Positions 1-8,658 are shown, numbered from the stretch's first letter. The stretch is DNA of 64,000 nucleotides from Campylobacter concisus (GCF_002165775.1 NZ_NDYP01000002.1:372001-436000); one strand, 5' to 3'. Notes: generated by a model not told the origin, from the letters alone. Numbers and translations: made by a program.

Positions 1-1361
1 TAAGTGAGCGAGAGGCTAAATTTCTAGCTAACCTGCAAAGGCTAGATGAGCAAAGCGTGCAAATTTTATACCACCTAAAAAATGATGGCGAGGGCGTGCA
101 AATATTAAAATTTGTAGAAATTTTTAACTACATAAAAAAGCTAAGTGCTAAAAAAACCTACTTTAAAAGCCCAAAAATAAAGCTTTTTGATATAAACTCT
201 TGGCTTAAGAGTTTGCCATTTACGCCGACAAATGACCAGCTAAACGCGATAAATGATATCAGAGACGACCTTAGCGCTGTGCAGGCAAAAAGGCGCGTCA
301 TAATGGGCGACGTGGGAAGTGGCAAGACATTAGTGATCCTAGCAGCTGCTCTTAGCGTATATCCTCAAAGTGCTATTTTGATGGCGCCAACAAGTATCTT
401 AAGCGAGCAAATTTTTAACGAAGCAAAGAGGCTATTGCCGCCATTTATGAATGTGATGTTGGTTCAAAGTGGAGAGAAAAAGATAGACTTTGGTGGGGCA
501 AATTTGATTATTGGTACGCATGCGCTACTCTTTCACGAGCTGCCAAACTCACCGCTAGTCATGGTAGATGAGCAGCACCGCTTTGGCTCAAACCAGCGCA
601 AAAAGATAGAGGAGCTGGCCTCAAACGAGGACGAGCGAGCAAATTTCGTTCAGTTTTCAGCTACTCCCATACCAAGGACGCTAAGTTTGATCCGGTCTGA
701 GATCGTTAATTTTAGCTTTTTAAAGCAGATGCCGTTTAAGAAAAATATAACGAGCCAAATTTTAGGTGCTAGCGAGTTTGGCTACCTGCTCACTCACATC
801 AAAAAACAGCTTGCGGGCGGCTTTCAAGTAGCCATCATCTATCCGCTAGTTGAGAGCAGCGAGAGCTCAAACTACCAAAGCCTAAATGAGGCGCAGGGCT
901 TTTGGCTAAAGAATTTCAAAAATGTCTTTGTCACGCACGGCAAGGATAAAGAAAAAGAGGAAATTTTAAGGCGCTTTAGGGAAGAGGGTGAAATTTTGCT
1001 TTCAACCACTGTTATTGAGGTCGGGATTTCGCTGCCAAGGCTAAATACGATAGTGATCGTAGGGGCTGAGCGGCTGGGGCTTGCCACGCTTCATCAGCTG
1101 CGCGGTAGAGTAGGGCGAAACGGCGGCGATGGATACTGCTTTTTATTTACCAAGCTAAAAGAGGCGCCAGCTAGACTAAAAGAATTTTGCGCGACAAATG
1201 ACGGCTTTAAGGTGGCTGAGCTTGATCTGAAAAACCGACAAAGCGGCGATATACTAAACGGCTTTTTTCAGCACGGGGCGACCTTTAACTTCTACGACTA
1301 CGAGGATGATATCACACAGGCTGCAAAGATGAGAGTGGCGGAATTTAAAAATAACGTTTAG
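1..1361 (+). CDS. recG: ATP-dependent DNA helicase RecG (5' end outside window)
   Basis: RecG is a monomeric superfamily-2 helicase that reverses stalled forks and branch-migrates Holliday junctions. The frame is open from base 3, so the N-terminal wedge domain lies upstream and only about 450 C-terminal residues are present. Visible motifs in order are the Walker A loop GDVGSGKT, the DEQH box (RecG uses DEQH where many helicases have DEAH), SATPIPRT (motif III region), and GRVGRNG near the C terminus (motif VI, RGRVGR). The GTG at 57 that could open the frame is internal, because coding sequence continues upstream of it. The gene ends in a short AT-rich spacer and the next gene is convergent. 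Confidence 0.93.
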   Translation, partial: SEREAKFLANLQRLDEQSVQILYHLKNDGEGVQILKFVEIFNYIKKLSAKKTYFKSPKIKLFDINSWLKSLPFTPTNDQLNAINDIRDDLSAVQAKRRVIMGDVGSGKTLVILAAALSVYPQSAILMAPTSILSEQIFNEAKRLLPPFMNVMLVQSGEKKIDFGGANLIIGTHALLFHELPNSPLVMVDEQHRFGSNQRKKIEELASNEDERANFVQFSATPIPRTLSLIRSEIVNFSFLKQMPFKKNITSQILGASEFGYLLTHIKKQLAGGFQVAIIYPLVESSESSNYQSLNEAQGFWLKNFKNVFVTHGKDKEKEEILRRFREEGEILLSTTVIEVGISLPRLNTIVIVGAERLGLATLHQLRGRVGRNGGDGYCFLFTKLKEAPARLKEFCATNDGFKVAELDLKNRQSGDILNGFFQHGATFNFYDYEDDITQAAKMRVAEFKNNV

Positions 1362-1481
1362 TGGCTATTTTAGTCTAAAATTTTGATTTTCTTTTACTGG
1401 CTCTTTTGACTTGTTTAAATTTTTTATAATTTATCGAATTTGAAATGAGTGGCAAGGCTAAGCTTTGTAAAATTTATAAAA

Positions 1482-1688
1482 TTATTTTTCTACTCTACGC
1501 TCTTTGCATACATTTTCGCATGGTATGCCGTCACGATCACGATCAAACCCACTGCGTCCGCATTTTCTTAGATAGTGATATGCCTCTTCGCAACTTTTCA
1601 TCTCTTTGCAGTAGCGTTTAGAACAATCAAATTTATCCGCCGCGTTTGCCATCAATGCAAAAAATAAAATCAAAACTACTTTTTTCAT
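1482..1688 (-). CDS. small secreted Excalibur calcium-binding domain protein
   Basis: Encodes about 68 residues. The start at 1688 is preferred over an upstream in-frame start at 1742: it has GGAGT just upstream and opens directly into a signal peptide (MKKVVLILFFALMANA). The mature part carries a cysteine-rich segment ending in DRDRDGIPCENVC, the DxDxDGxxCE signature of the Excalibur domain, an EF-hand-like Ca-binding loop on extracytoplasmic proteins. Cysteines at CSKRYC and CEEAYHYLRKC suggest disulphides. It is convergent with recG and sits 81 bases from the ABC-transporter ATPase on the same strand. The exact role is unknown. Confidence 0.75.
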   Translation of the reverse strand: MKKVVLILFFALMANAADKFDCSKRYCKEMKSCEEAYHYLRKCGRSGFDRDRDGIPCENVCKERRVEK

Positions 1689-1769
1689 TTTTACTCCAAA
1701 GGCAGTATTAAATAAGAAAAATAATACAAAAAGCGCTCTCAAAAGAATTTCTCTTTTGAGAGTATAAAT

Positions 1770-2543
1770 TTAAAGAGGATATGTTAAACAGCACTCTCTT
1801 TTTACTTCGTCGATGTAGCTCACGTTTAAATTTAGTCCGTAAAGCTTGCTTAAATTTTCGCTTCTGATGATCTCATCAACCGTGCCAAATCCAACCTCGC
1901 CATCACCCTTTACAAGTGCTACATATCCGCCAAGAAGTACGGCAAAGTCAGGGTTGTGAGTGGTTAGCACGACTGAGTAGCCAATCTCTTTTAGCCACTT
2001 GAGTGTGCGTAAAAATTTATACTGGTTGCCGTAGTCAAGCGCGCTCGTTGGCTCGTCAAATATGATCATTTTTGGTTGCGCAGCCATCGCACGAGCGATC
2101 ATACACATCTGCTTTTGACCGCCACTCATTTGAGTGATAAATTTCTCTTCAAGGTGCTCGATCTCAAGCTTTTTGGTGTAAATTCTAGCGATCTCCTCAT
2201 CCTCTTTGCTAGGTCTTGCAAAGATGCCAAGGTGCGCCGCGCGTCCCATTGTTATAAATTCGAGTCCAGTGTAGTCATACTCGGTAACCTCGCTTTGAGC
2301 GACATACGCCATGATCTTAGCGCGCTCTTTGTTGCTTAGGCTATCAACGTTTTTGCCATCAAGGAAAATTTCTCCAGAAACTGGCTTTAGCGAGCCACTT
2401 ATCAAGCCTAGGGTTGTTGATTTGCCAGCTCCATTTCGACCAAGAATGGTTAAAATCTCACCTGCACCTATCTTTAAATTTACATTTTCTAGTTTGCCAG
2501 CCCCATTTGGGTAGCTAAAGTTTAAATTTCTAACTTCAAGCAT
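1770..2543 (-). CDS. iron/siderophore-type ABC transporter ATPase (FecE/FepC family)
   Basis: Cytoplasmic ATPase of a type II (BtuCD-like) importer. It has Walker A GRNGAGKST near residue 36, the ABC signature MSGGQKQ, Walker B MIIFDEPTSALD, and a switch histidine in VVLTTHNPD, all in the expected order for a ~257-residue FecE-family subunit. The ATG at 2543 overlaps the permease stop (TGATG), indicating translational coupling. An in-frame GTG lies one codon upstream at 2546. It forms an operon with the permease and binding protein upstream. The substrate is probably an iron chelate; sequence alone does not separate siderophore, heme or corrinoid. Confidence 0.88.
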   Translation of the reverse strand: MLEVRNLNFSYPNGAGKLENVNLKIGAGEILTILGRNGAGKSTTLGLISGSLKPVSGEIFLDGKNVDSLSNKERAKIMAYVAQSEVTEYDYTGLEFITMGRAAHLGIFARPSKEDEEIARIYTKKLEIEHLEEKFITQMSGGQKQMCMIARAMAAQPKMIIFDEPTSALDYGNQYKFLRTLKWLKEIGYSVVLTTHNPDFAVLLGGYVALVKGDGEVGFGTVDEIIRSENLSKLYGLNLNVSYIDEVKRECCLTYPL

Positions 2544-3550
2544 CACGCAACCTTTTTATTTCGCCATAAAACCCAGACGAAAAATACTGTGCCGATAAAG
2601 CCGGTAAGTACGCCAAGAGGCACTTCGCTCACGCTTATGCTACGAGCTAATGTATCTACAAATAGTAAAAACATCGCACCCATAAATATGCTTGCTGGCA
2701 TGCTTTTTATGTTGTTTGCACCAACTAGCATACGCGCTAAGTGAGGCATGAGAAGTCCCACCCAAGCGACTATACCGCTTATGCAGACGCTGCAGGCTGT
2801 AAGAAGCGTAGCGCAGATGATGATGACAGCGCGCTCAAAAGCCACATTTACGCCTAGTCTTGCCGCACTCTCGTCGCCAAGAGAGAGCAAATTTATACGC
2901 CAGCTCATGGCTATTAGCAAAACGGCGCAGATGATCATCACTGGGGCGATGTATATTAAGTTATCGCTATCAAGCTTAGCAAGGCTACCAAGCTGCCAGT
3001 AGACTATGTCAGGTAGCTTTGTTTCAGGATCAGCGACATATTTTAAAAAGCCGATTATTGAACCCATGAGGCCACTTACGATGATACCAGAAAGAACCAG
3101 CATAAGCGTGCTCGTGCGCCCCATCATCTTAGGTATGGCTAGAGTGATAGCAACGGCTGCTAGGCCAAAGCCAAATGCAAAAGCCTGCACCCAAAATAGC
3201 GATAGATCAAAGATGATCGCAGTGGCAGCTCCCACGCAAGCACCAGCCGAGACGCCTAGAAGATCAGGGCTAACTAACTGGTTTTTAAAGACGCCTTGAT
3301 AGGCCGCACCACTCACGCTAAGAGCGGCACCGACTAAGATAGCTGCGATGATGCGAGGTATGCGCAAATTTTCTATCACATTTGTGATGTTGCTAGCTGC
3401 GCCATCGCCAAAGCCAAAGCCGTGAGCAAGCACGCTAAAGACATCGCTAAATGGTATGTAAAATCTACCAATACCAAGGGCTACAAAGGCGCAAACAATG
3501 GTGAGCAGGGCTAAAAATATAGCAACTAGCGAAAAATTTGCGTTTTTCAT
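2543..3550 (-). CDS. iron/siderophore-type ABC transporter permease (FecCD family)
   Basis: Inner-membrane permease of 335 residues, the usual FecCD/BtuC length, consisting almost entirely of hydrophobic helices. Family landmarks include RIPRIIAAILVGAALSVSGA near the N terminus (the conserved R-L/I-PR start of the second helix), GVSAGACVGAA, and GLLMPHLARMLVGANN (the coupling region that contacts the ATPase). It starts four bases after the binding-protein stop and overlaps the ATPase start. A single permease gene implies a homodimeric channel. Confidence 0.9.
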   Translation of the reverse strand: MKNANFSLVAIFLALLTIVCAFVALGIGRFYIPFSDVFSVLAHGFGFGDGAASNITNVIENLRIPRIIAAILVGAALSVSGAAYQGVFKNQLVSPDLLGVSAGACVGAATAIIFDLSLFWVQAFAFGFGLAAVAITLAIPKMMGRTSTLMLVLSGIIVSGLMGSIIGFLKYVADPETKLPDIVYWQLGSLAKLDSDNLIYIAPVMIICAVLLIAMSWRINLLSLGDESAARLGVNVAFERAVIIICATLLTACSVCISGIVAWVGLLMPHLARMLVGANNIKSMPASIFMGAMFLLFVDTLARSISVSEVPLGVLTGFIGTVFFVWVLWRNKKVA

Positions 3551-3553
3551 ATT

Positions 3554-4609
3554 TTACTTGCTGCTACCGTCTGGATTTAGAGCTTTTAAGATGTAGTCAT
3601 ACTCTTTGTCACTAAGATCGTGATTTAAAAACTCTTTATAAAACTCTTTTGTTTTTACTTTTATATCGACATCTTTAAATAGATCTGGTTGGATAGTTTT
3701 TGCTGCCCATAAAATTTGAAGTACGTTTTCAGCACCATATCTATCCCAGCTAAATACACCTTTTGGGTTGCCGTAAATTTTGCCGTTTTTAACAGCGTTT
3801 GAGCCAGAGAATGCAGGGTGCTCTTTTATCTTTTTGATCTGTGCGTCTGTGTCATTGCCGCCAACGATGATGATATCAGGGTTTGCATTAATGATCTCTT
3901 CAGCGCTAACTTCGATCATTGAACCCTCAGTATTGATAGCATTTACACCGCCACCTAGCTTGATCCAAGTGTTTTGGATGGTGTTTGTACCATCAACTTT
4001 TAGCAAATTTGCACCACCAAGAAGGTGAAGTACTTTTGGACGTTTAGCATCAGGGATGCTTTTTGTTCTTGCTGTTACAAACTCAGAGTTATCGTGGATT
4101 TTATTAGCAAGTTTTTCAGCTTTTTTTCTAGCATCATCAGTGCCTATGACTTCAGCTGTTGCATAGATGCTTTTCTCCATATCTGGATAGTCTCTAAAGA
4201 TCAAATTTACCGCGCTAAAGCCATTCTTGATAAGTTCATCTTGAAAATTTTTGTTATACACTATGATAACGTCAGGTGCAAGTTTAACAAGCTCTTCGAT
4301 CTGAAGGTCTTTGCCATTTAGTGCGGCTGGTAAATTTTTAAGTTTTGGATAGACGTGCTCAAACCACTTGTTGTTTTTGATCAGATCGGTTGTGGCTACA
4401 ACCTTATCCATACCGCCAAGTGCTAGGATGATCTCGTTGTTTGCATTCCACAGTGCAGCGATCTTCTCAACTTTTTCTGGGACGCTTACTTTTACGCCTT
4501 GCATATCGGTTATGCTTCTTGCAGACTCAGCTGCGTTTAGGCTAAGAGTCATAAATAGTGAAGCAACAAGGCTAAATTTGGTTACTTTATGCATAAAATT
4601 TGTTTGCAT
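3554..4609 (-). CDS. periplasmic iron-chelate binding protein of the ABC importer
   Basis: Binding protein of 351 residues with an N-terminal signal peptide (MHKVTKFSLVASLFMTLSLNA within the first 27 residues). It has a type III (TroA/FecB-like) fold: an ITDMQGVKVSVPEKVEKIAAL opening, a long central helix, then SAEEIINANPDIIIV, typical of the C-terminal lobe. The start at 4609 is chosen because AAAGGAAAAAA lies immediately upstream; a second Met six codons in is possible. First gene of the three-gene importer operon, divergent from norZ. The AT-rich shared upstream region holds possible operators (see 4646-4708). Substrate unproven. Confidence 0.85.
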   Translation of the reverse strand: MQTNFMHKVTKFSLVASLFMTLSLNAAESARSITDMQGVKVSVPEKVEKIAALWNANNEIILALGGMDKVVATTDLIKNNKWFEHVYPKLKNLPAALNGKDLQIEELVKLAPDVIIVYNKNFQDELIKNGFSAVNLIFRDYPDMEKSIYATAEVIGTDDARKKAEKLANKIHDNSEFVTARTKSIPDAKRPKVLHLLGGANLLKVDGTNTIQNTWIKLGGGVNAINTEGSMIEVSAEEIINANPDIIIVGGNDTDAQIKKIKEHPAFSGSNAVKNGKIYGNPKGVFSWDRYGAENVLQILWAAKTIQPDLFKDVDIKVKTKEFYKEFLNHDLSDKEYDYILKALNPDGSSK

Positions 4610-4645
4610 ATTTTTTCCTTTATTTTTGAAGTATAAACATGTATG

Positions 4646-4664
4646 TTAATAATATTTATATTAA
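4646..4664 (-). promoter_or_regulatory. possible 19-bp AT-rich palindromic operator (Fur-box-like)
   Basis: An imperfect 19-bp palindrome with TTAATA/TATTAA outer arms lies 37 bases upstream of the importer start. Its length, AT content and position before an iron-type importer fit a Fur operator, but the inner positions do not match well. In DNA this AT-rich the call is weak. Confidence 0.25.
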
Positions 4665-4676
4665 TTCTATGTAAAT

Positions 4677-4708
4677 TTTGCATATACATTATGAAGAATT
4701 TGCATATA
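4677..4708. repeat. direct repeat TTTGCATATA x2, 22-bp period
   Basis: TTTGCATATA occurs at 4677-4686 and again at 4699-4708. The 22-bp period is about two helical turns, so both copies face the same side of the DNA. It sits midway between the divergent importer operon and norZ and could be a tandem regulator site. Confidence 0.35.
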
Positions 4709-4752
4709 TTGTAAATTCTTATAAAACTAATGGGATAAATTCTCTCCTTTTA

Positions 4753-4766
4753 TTGACATATGTCAT
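4753..4766 (+). promoter_or_regulatory. FNR/DNR-type (NO-responsive) box upstream of norZ
   Basis: The sequence TTGACATATGTCAT contains a perfect 12-bp palindrome (TGACATATGTCA, 4754-4765) and matches the TTGAC-N4-GTCAA/T form bound by NO-sensing CRP/FNR-family regulators. Its centre at 4759.5 lies about 41-42 bases from a start point predicted from the -10-like TAAACT at 4790-4795. That is the class II activator position. It precedes a nitric oxide reductase, so an NO-inducible promoter is the natural reading; the regulator itself is inferred. Confidence 0.6.
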
Positions 4767-4826
4767 TATTTGATTTTTTAAAATGAGCTAAACTTCACCT
4801 CAAAATTTTTAAAAAAAGGAGAATCA

Positions 4827-7058
4827 ATGCGTGAATACAAAAAGTATTGGCTAGCACTTGTTGCAGTACTAGTAATTTGCTTTAGTATTTTAGGCTACTA
4901 TGGCGTTGAGGTTTATAGAAGCTCGCCACCAGTTGTAAATTTTACAGATGAAAATGGCAATGTCGTTATCGACAAAGAGAGTATCTATAAAGGTCAAGAG
5001 GCCTGGCAAAGCATAGGAGGTATGCAAGTTGGCTCTGTTTGGGGACACGGCGCATATCAAGCACCTGATTGGAGTGCGGACTGGCTTCATAAAGAGTTAG
5101 TTATATTTTTAGAGTTAAAAGCAGATGAAATTTATCACTCAAAATATGCTGACTTAAATGATGAGCAAAAGGCAAATCTAAAAGTTCTACTTAAAAAAGA
5201 GTACCGAGAAAATGGCGTAAAAGACGATAAAATCGTACTTAGCAGCGATAGATTAAAGGCTATGAAACAAGTAAGCCAAGAGTATTCATCACTTTTTGGA
5301 AATGACCCTAAGTTTAAATCTTTAAGAGAAGCTTATGCGATGAAAGAAAATACTCTTCCAAGTGCTTCTGATAGAGATGATCTTAATAACTTTTTCTTCT
5401 GGTCAGCCTGGGCAACCGCAGCAAACAGACCTAATAGCGATGCTACATACACAAACAACTGGCCACATGAGCCACTAATCGATAATGTACCAACAAGCGA
5501 AAATATCTTTTGGTCAATCGCAAGCGTTGTAATACTTATTGCTGGTATTGGATTTCTTGTTTGGTTTAGCTCTTTTTATGGTAAAAAAGATGATGAAAAG
5601 TTGGAAGCTATTAGCGAAGATCCACTTAGTAAATTAAGCCTAACTCCATCTCAAAAAGCTCTTAAAAAATATCTTTTTGTAACTTTGGCTCTTTTTGCAT
5701 TCCAAATTTTAATAGGTGGCTTTACGGCTCACTATACAGTCGAAGGACAAGAATTTTACGGTATAAATTTATCAGCTTATATCCCTTATTCACTTGCTAG
5801 AACATGGCACATTCAGGCTAGTATCTTCTGGATTGCGACAGGATTTTTAGCAGGCGGTCTTTTCCTAGCACCTATTATAAATGGCGGTAAAGATCCAAAA
5901 TTCCAAAAGCTTGGCGTAGATTTATTATTTTACGCATTACTAATCCTTGTGGTTGGCAGTTTTGCTGGTGAGTATTTAGCGATCGCAAATATTATGCCTA
6001 TAAATTTAAGCTTCTGGTTTGGACACCAAGGATACGAATATATCGAGCTTGGACGTGTTTGGCAAATTATTTTATTTGTTGGTCTTGTCATTTGGATGCT
6101 ACTTTTACTTCGCGGATTTATCGGCGGATTTAAGAACAAAGGTGATAAAAATTTACTTGCTATCTTTGCAGCTTCAGCTGTTGCAGTTGGATTATTTTAC
6201 GGAGCAGGATTATTTTACGGCCAAAGAAGCCCACTTCCAGTAATGGAATACTGGCGCTGGTGGGTTGTACACCTTTGGGTTGAAGGCTTTTTTGAGGTCT
6301 TTGCTACCGCTTCACTTGCTTTTGTGTTTGTTAGTCTTGGTCTTGTTTCAAAGAGATTTGCTACGTTTTCAACGCTTGCAAGTGCATCACTTTTCCTAGT
6401 AGGCGGAATTCCAGGAACTTTCCACCACTTATATTTTGCGGGTACTACAACACCTATAATGGCAGTTGGCGCTAGCTTCTCAGCACTTGAGGTAGTTCCT
6501 CTTGTATTGCTTGGTGCTGAAGCTTATGAGCATTACAGACTTCAGTTTGCTCAAAATTGGGCTAAGACATTAAAATGGCCACTTTACTGCTTTATCGCAG
6601 TTGCTTTCTGGAATATGCTAGGTGCTGGCGTGTTTGGATTTTTGATAAATCCTCCGATTTCACTATTTTATATCCAAGGCCTAAATACGACTCCAGTTCA
6701 CGGACATGCTGCGCTATTTGGTGTTTATGGATTTTTGGCACTTGGATTTGTTTGGCTAGTAGCTACTTATCTATTCAAAGGTCAAGAATTTGACGAGAAG
6801 CTTATGAAAGTAGGCTTTTGGGGCTTAAATATAGGCCTTATGCTAATGATCGTGCTTTCACTACTTCCAATAGGAATTTATCAAGCATTTGCAAGCCTAG
6901 AGCATGGTATGTGGTATGCAAGAAGCGCTGAGCTTTTACAACAATCACACTTGCAAAATTTAAGATGGGTAAGAATGATTGGCGATACGATTTTAATAAT
7001 CGGTGGAATCAGCTTCCTTGCACAACTTCTAAAATTTATGCTTAATAAAAAATCTTAA
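4827..7058 (+). CDS. norZ: quinol-dependent nitric oxide reductase (qNOR)
   Basis: Reduces 2 NO to N2O at a heme b3/non-heme Fe centre, taking electrons from quinol in the inner membrane. At 743 residues it has the qNOR architecture: an N-terminal extension (residues about 35-220) replacing the cytochrome c subunit NorC, then a NorB-like core of about 12 helices. Visible core motifs include TWHIQASIFWIATGFL, the WVEGFFEVFA segment with catalytic-site glutamates, PGTFHHLYF (metal-binding histidines) and TPVHGHAALFG. GGAG lies 6 bases before the ATG. It detoxifies NO or completes denitrification downstream of nitrite reduction. A perfect hairpin follows the gene. Confidence 0.94.
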   Translation: MREYKKYWLALVAVLVICFSILGYYGVEVYRSSPPVVNFTDENGNVVIDKESIYKGQEAWQSIGGMQVGSVWGHGAYQAPDWSADWLHKELVIFLELKADEIYHSKYADLNDEQKANLKVLLKKEYRENGVKDDKIVLSSDRLKAMKQVSQEYSSLFGNDPKFKSLREAYAMKENTLPSASDRDDLNNFFFWSAWATAANRPNSDATYTNNWPHEPLIDNVPTSENIFWSIASVVILIAGIGFLVWFSSFYGKKDDEKLEAISEDPLSKLSLTPSQKALKKYLFVTLALFAFQILIGGFTAHYTVEGQEFYGINLSAYIPYSLARTWHIQASIFWIATGFLAGGLFLAPIINGGKDPKFQKLGVDLLFYALLILVVGSFAGEYLAIANIMPINLSFWFGHQGYEYIELGRVWQIILFVGLVIWMLLLLRGFIGGFKNKGDKNLLAIFAASAVAVGLFYGAGLFYGQRSPLPVMEYWRWWVVHLWVEGFFEVFATASLAFVFVSLGLVSKRFATFSTLASASLFLVGGIPGTFHHLYFAGTTTPIMAVGASFSALEVVPLVLLGAEAYEHYRLQFAQNWAKTLKWPLYCFIAVAFWNMLGAGVFGFLINPPISLFYIQGLNTTPVHGHAALFGVYGFLALGFVWLVATYLFKGQEFDEKLMKVGFWGLNIGLMLMIVLSLLPIGIYQAFASLEHGMWYARSAELLQQSHLQNLRWVRMIGDTILIIGGISFLAQLLKFMLNKKS

Positions 7059-7061
7059 AAC

Positions 7062-7084
7062 TAAAGGGGTACTTTGCCCCTTTA
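7062..7084 (+). terminator. intrinsic terminator after norZ
   Basis: Perfect 8-bp stem TAAAGGGG/CCCCTTTA with a 7-base loop, four bases after the norZ stop. It is followed by a short T-containing tract rather than a long T run, so read-through into the next gene is possible. Confidence 0.6.
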
Positions 7085-7129
7085 TTAAGCTATCTTTTCA
7101 TAAAATAACGCAAATTTAAAAGGAAAGAA

Positions 7130-7672
7130 ATGATTACATTTTTTAAAAGAATTTGCGTTATTTTTATCGTACTCTTACACTCTTTTTTAGCTCTTGTAGT
7201 TGATTATTCATTTCCACACTATGCAAATGTACAAATCACAGGTGGCGATGTCAAACGTATGGACAAAGATGGTATCATCGACGCTAAAAATCCGGCAGAT
7301 GGCCCTACCAGAGATGTTTATTTTATCTACACTAAAGATTCTAATAATTCAAATAAAGTCATGGCTTATAGAAATGAAGATACTGCATGGGGATTTCCGT
7401 TTTATTTTAAATTTAACTCAGCTGATGTACAAGCCAAAGCTCAAGGCTTTGCAAATAGCGATAAAAACGTAACTGTGAAATATTATGGATATAGAATTTC
7501 TATGCTTCAAGAGTTTAGAAATGTCATCTCACTAAAAGAAAGCGGCACTGATACTAGTTGGCCGGTAGCTAGCTATGTATTTTACTTTATCTTGTTTATC
7601 TCGCTAATCATTTGGATAAGAAAGATAAATAAGGCCTTTAGACCAAAAACTAGTGAAAATTTAGAGAAATAG
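7130..7672 (+). CDS. DUF1523-family membrane-anchored protein
   Basis: Encodes 180 residues with an N-terminal helix (residues 5-25), a periplasmic domain of about 120 residues, and a second helix (VASYVFYFILFISLIIWI) followed by a short basic cytoplasmic tail. The soluble part has the DUF1523 pattern: an ITGGDVKRMD stretch, GPTRDVYFI, NEDTAWGFPFYFKFNSADVQA and VKYYGYRI. No enzymatic motif is visible. AAAGGAAAGAA precedes the ATG. It lies 71 bases after norZ, so the two may share NO-dependent expression, but the hairpin between them argues for partial uncoupling. Function unknown. Confidence 0.7.
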   Translation: MITFFKRICVIFIVLLHSFLALVVDYSFPHYANVQITGGDVKRMDKDGIIDAKNPADGPTRDVYFIYTKDSNNSNKVMAYRNEDTAWGFPFYFKFNSADVQAKAQGFANSDKNVTVKYYGYRISMLQEFRNVISLKESGTDTSWPVASYVFYFILFISLIIWIRKINKAFRPKTSENLEK

Positions 7673-7707
7673 ATAGCATTTGTTTTAGCTATTTGATATT
7701 TTAAAAA

Positions 7708-7943
7708 TCAAAAAGGGAGCTTTGTCTCTCTTTTATCTTTAAAAATTTCTAATGCTATCAAGTATATTTTTAGCTTGTTTGCTCTGCTATGCCATTTGTT
7801 ATATTTATCTACACTTTCTCAGTCTATAAAATAAAATTCTACATCTAGATTATTTTTAAGAAAATCTCCCGCTTTTTTATGGCATGTAATTCTTTGCCTT
7901 GCCATTTATCAGTTGTGACCTAGTTTAGTTTGCCAAGATATTC
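7708..7943 (-). pseudogene. decayed gene remnant of unknown family
   Basis: The 458-base stretch 7673-8130 has no intact gene, but the minus strand reads as broken protein. From 7943 downward there is EYLGKLN, a stop, then TDKWQGKELHAIKK. A frame change follows at a run of A residues, then GDFLKNNLDVEFYFID, a stop, ESVDKYNKWHSRANKLKI and IALEIFKDK, ending at a stop near 7708. Codon use is coding-like and the breaks are two stops and one frameshift. I do not recognise the family. The rest of the gap shows only AT-rich DNA. Confidence 0.35.
7711..7734 (+). terminator. possible terminator hairpin after the DUF1523 gene
   Basis: AAAAGGGAG/CTCTCTTTT form a 9-bp stem with one mismatch and a 6-base loop, followed by ATCTTT. 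It overlaps the end of the decayed minus-strand reading, so it may be a by-product of that sequence. Confidence 0.35.
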
Positions 7944-8108
7944 TTAAAATAGCTTACAGGGAAGCTTTCTTGTATCTACGTCTATCTTAGGCAAGGATAT
8001 CTCTATTCTATTTTTGAAAATTTAAAGCTATTTCCTGGTGTAGTAGTTTTTTGTAACGGAATTTCTTAGATTTCAGAAAGAAGATTTATAGTGAATCAGC
8101 ATAAATTT

Positions 8109-8127
8109 TAGGGGCAAGCTGCCCCTA
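8109..8127. terminator. terminator hairpin downstream of hpf
   Basis: Perfect 7-bp stem TAGGGGC/GCCCCTA with a 5-base loop, three bases beyond the hpf stop. The plus-strand side is followed by TTTTTA and the minus-strand side by AAAATTTAT. It is best seen as the hpf terminator, perhaps acting in both directions. Confidence 0.55.
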
Positions 8128-8130
8128 TTT

Positions 8131-8658
8131 TTAGTAAAGACCGAAAGTTCCGTCTGTTCTTTTGTAGATTACACGCATTTTTGCGTCAACATCGTTAAAT
8201 ACGTAAAATTGTTTATCGCTTGATTTTAGTTTATCAAGTGCTTCTTCAACTTCAAGTGGTTTATAAATTTCAAGCTCCATAGGCACAATTTCTTCAACAC
8301 CTTCGATCTTTTCTTCGCCTATTCTTGAGCGGAATTCTTTGTCGTCAGCCTTGCCTTTTACGGTAAATTTCTTATCATGCTCTCTTCTTAAAACTTTTGA
8401 TGCTTTTTCGATAGCAAGATCGATCGCAGCGTAAAGATCTTTATCTTTTTGGCGAACGACTATGGTGTCTTTATGAGCCATATTTAGAGAAAATTCTGCA
8501 TTAAAGCCTTTTTTTCCTTGTTTTTCATCGGCTGCTACAACACATCTTGCTGAGATAATGTCGAGATTGTATTTGCCAAGTGTATCAAAAGCGTCTTGGA
8601 TATAGTTTTTGATTGGCTCTGTTAGCTCAAATTGTTTTCCTACAATGCTTATGTTCAT
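8131..8658 (-). CDS. hpf: ribosome hibernation promoting factor, long form
   Basis: Binds the 30S decoding region and, in the long form, dimerises 70S ribosomes into inactive 100S particles under stress. The protein has 175 residues: an N-terminal S30AE domain (residues 1-95, MNISIVGKQFELTEPIKNYI onward, with the basic segment KASKVLRREHDKKF), an acidic linker, and a C-terminal domain (about 125-175) containing DKQFYVFNDVDAKMRVIYKR and DGTFGLY, typical of long HPF. GGAG lies ahead of the ATG and a TATAAT -10 lies further upstream. Monocistronic. Confidence 0.92.
   Translation of the reverse strand: MNISIVGKQFELTEPIKNYIQDAFDTLGKYNLDIISARCVVAADEKQGKKGFNAEFSLNMAHKDTIVVRQKDKDLYAAIDLAIEKASKVLRREHDKKFTVKGKADDKEFRSRIGEEKIEGVEEIVPMELEIYKPLEVEEALDKLKSSDKQFYVFNDVDAKMRVIYKRTDGTFGLY

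Noticed and set aside
872-1087. Antisense open frame inside recG
   Set aside because: Lies wholly within the recG reading frame, has composition of a reverse-complement shadow and no ribosome site. The same applies to the other long antisense or out-of-frame stretches within norZ, acnB, torA, napA and the permease gene.
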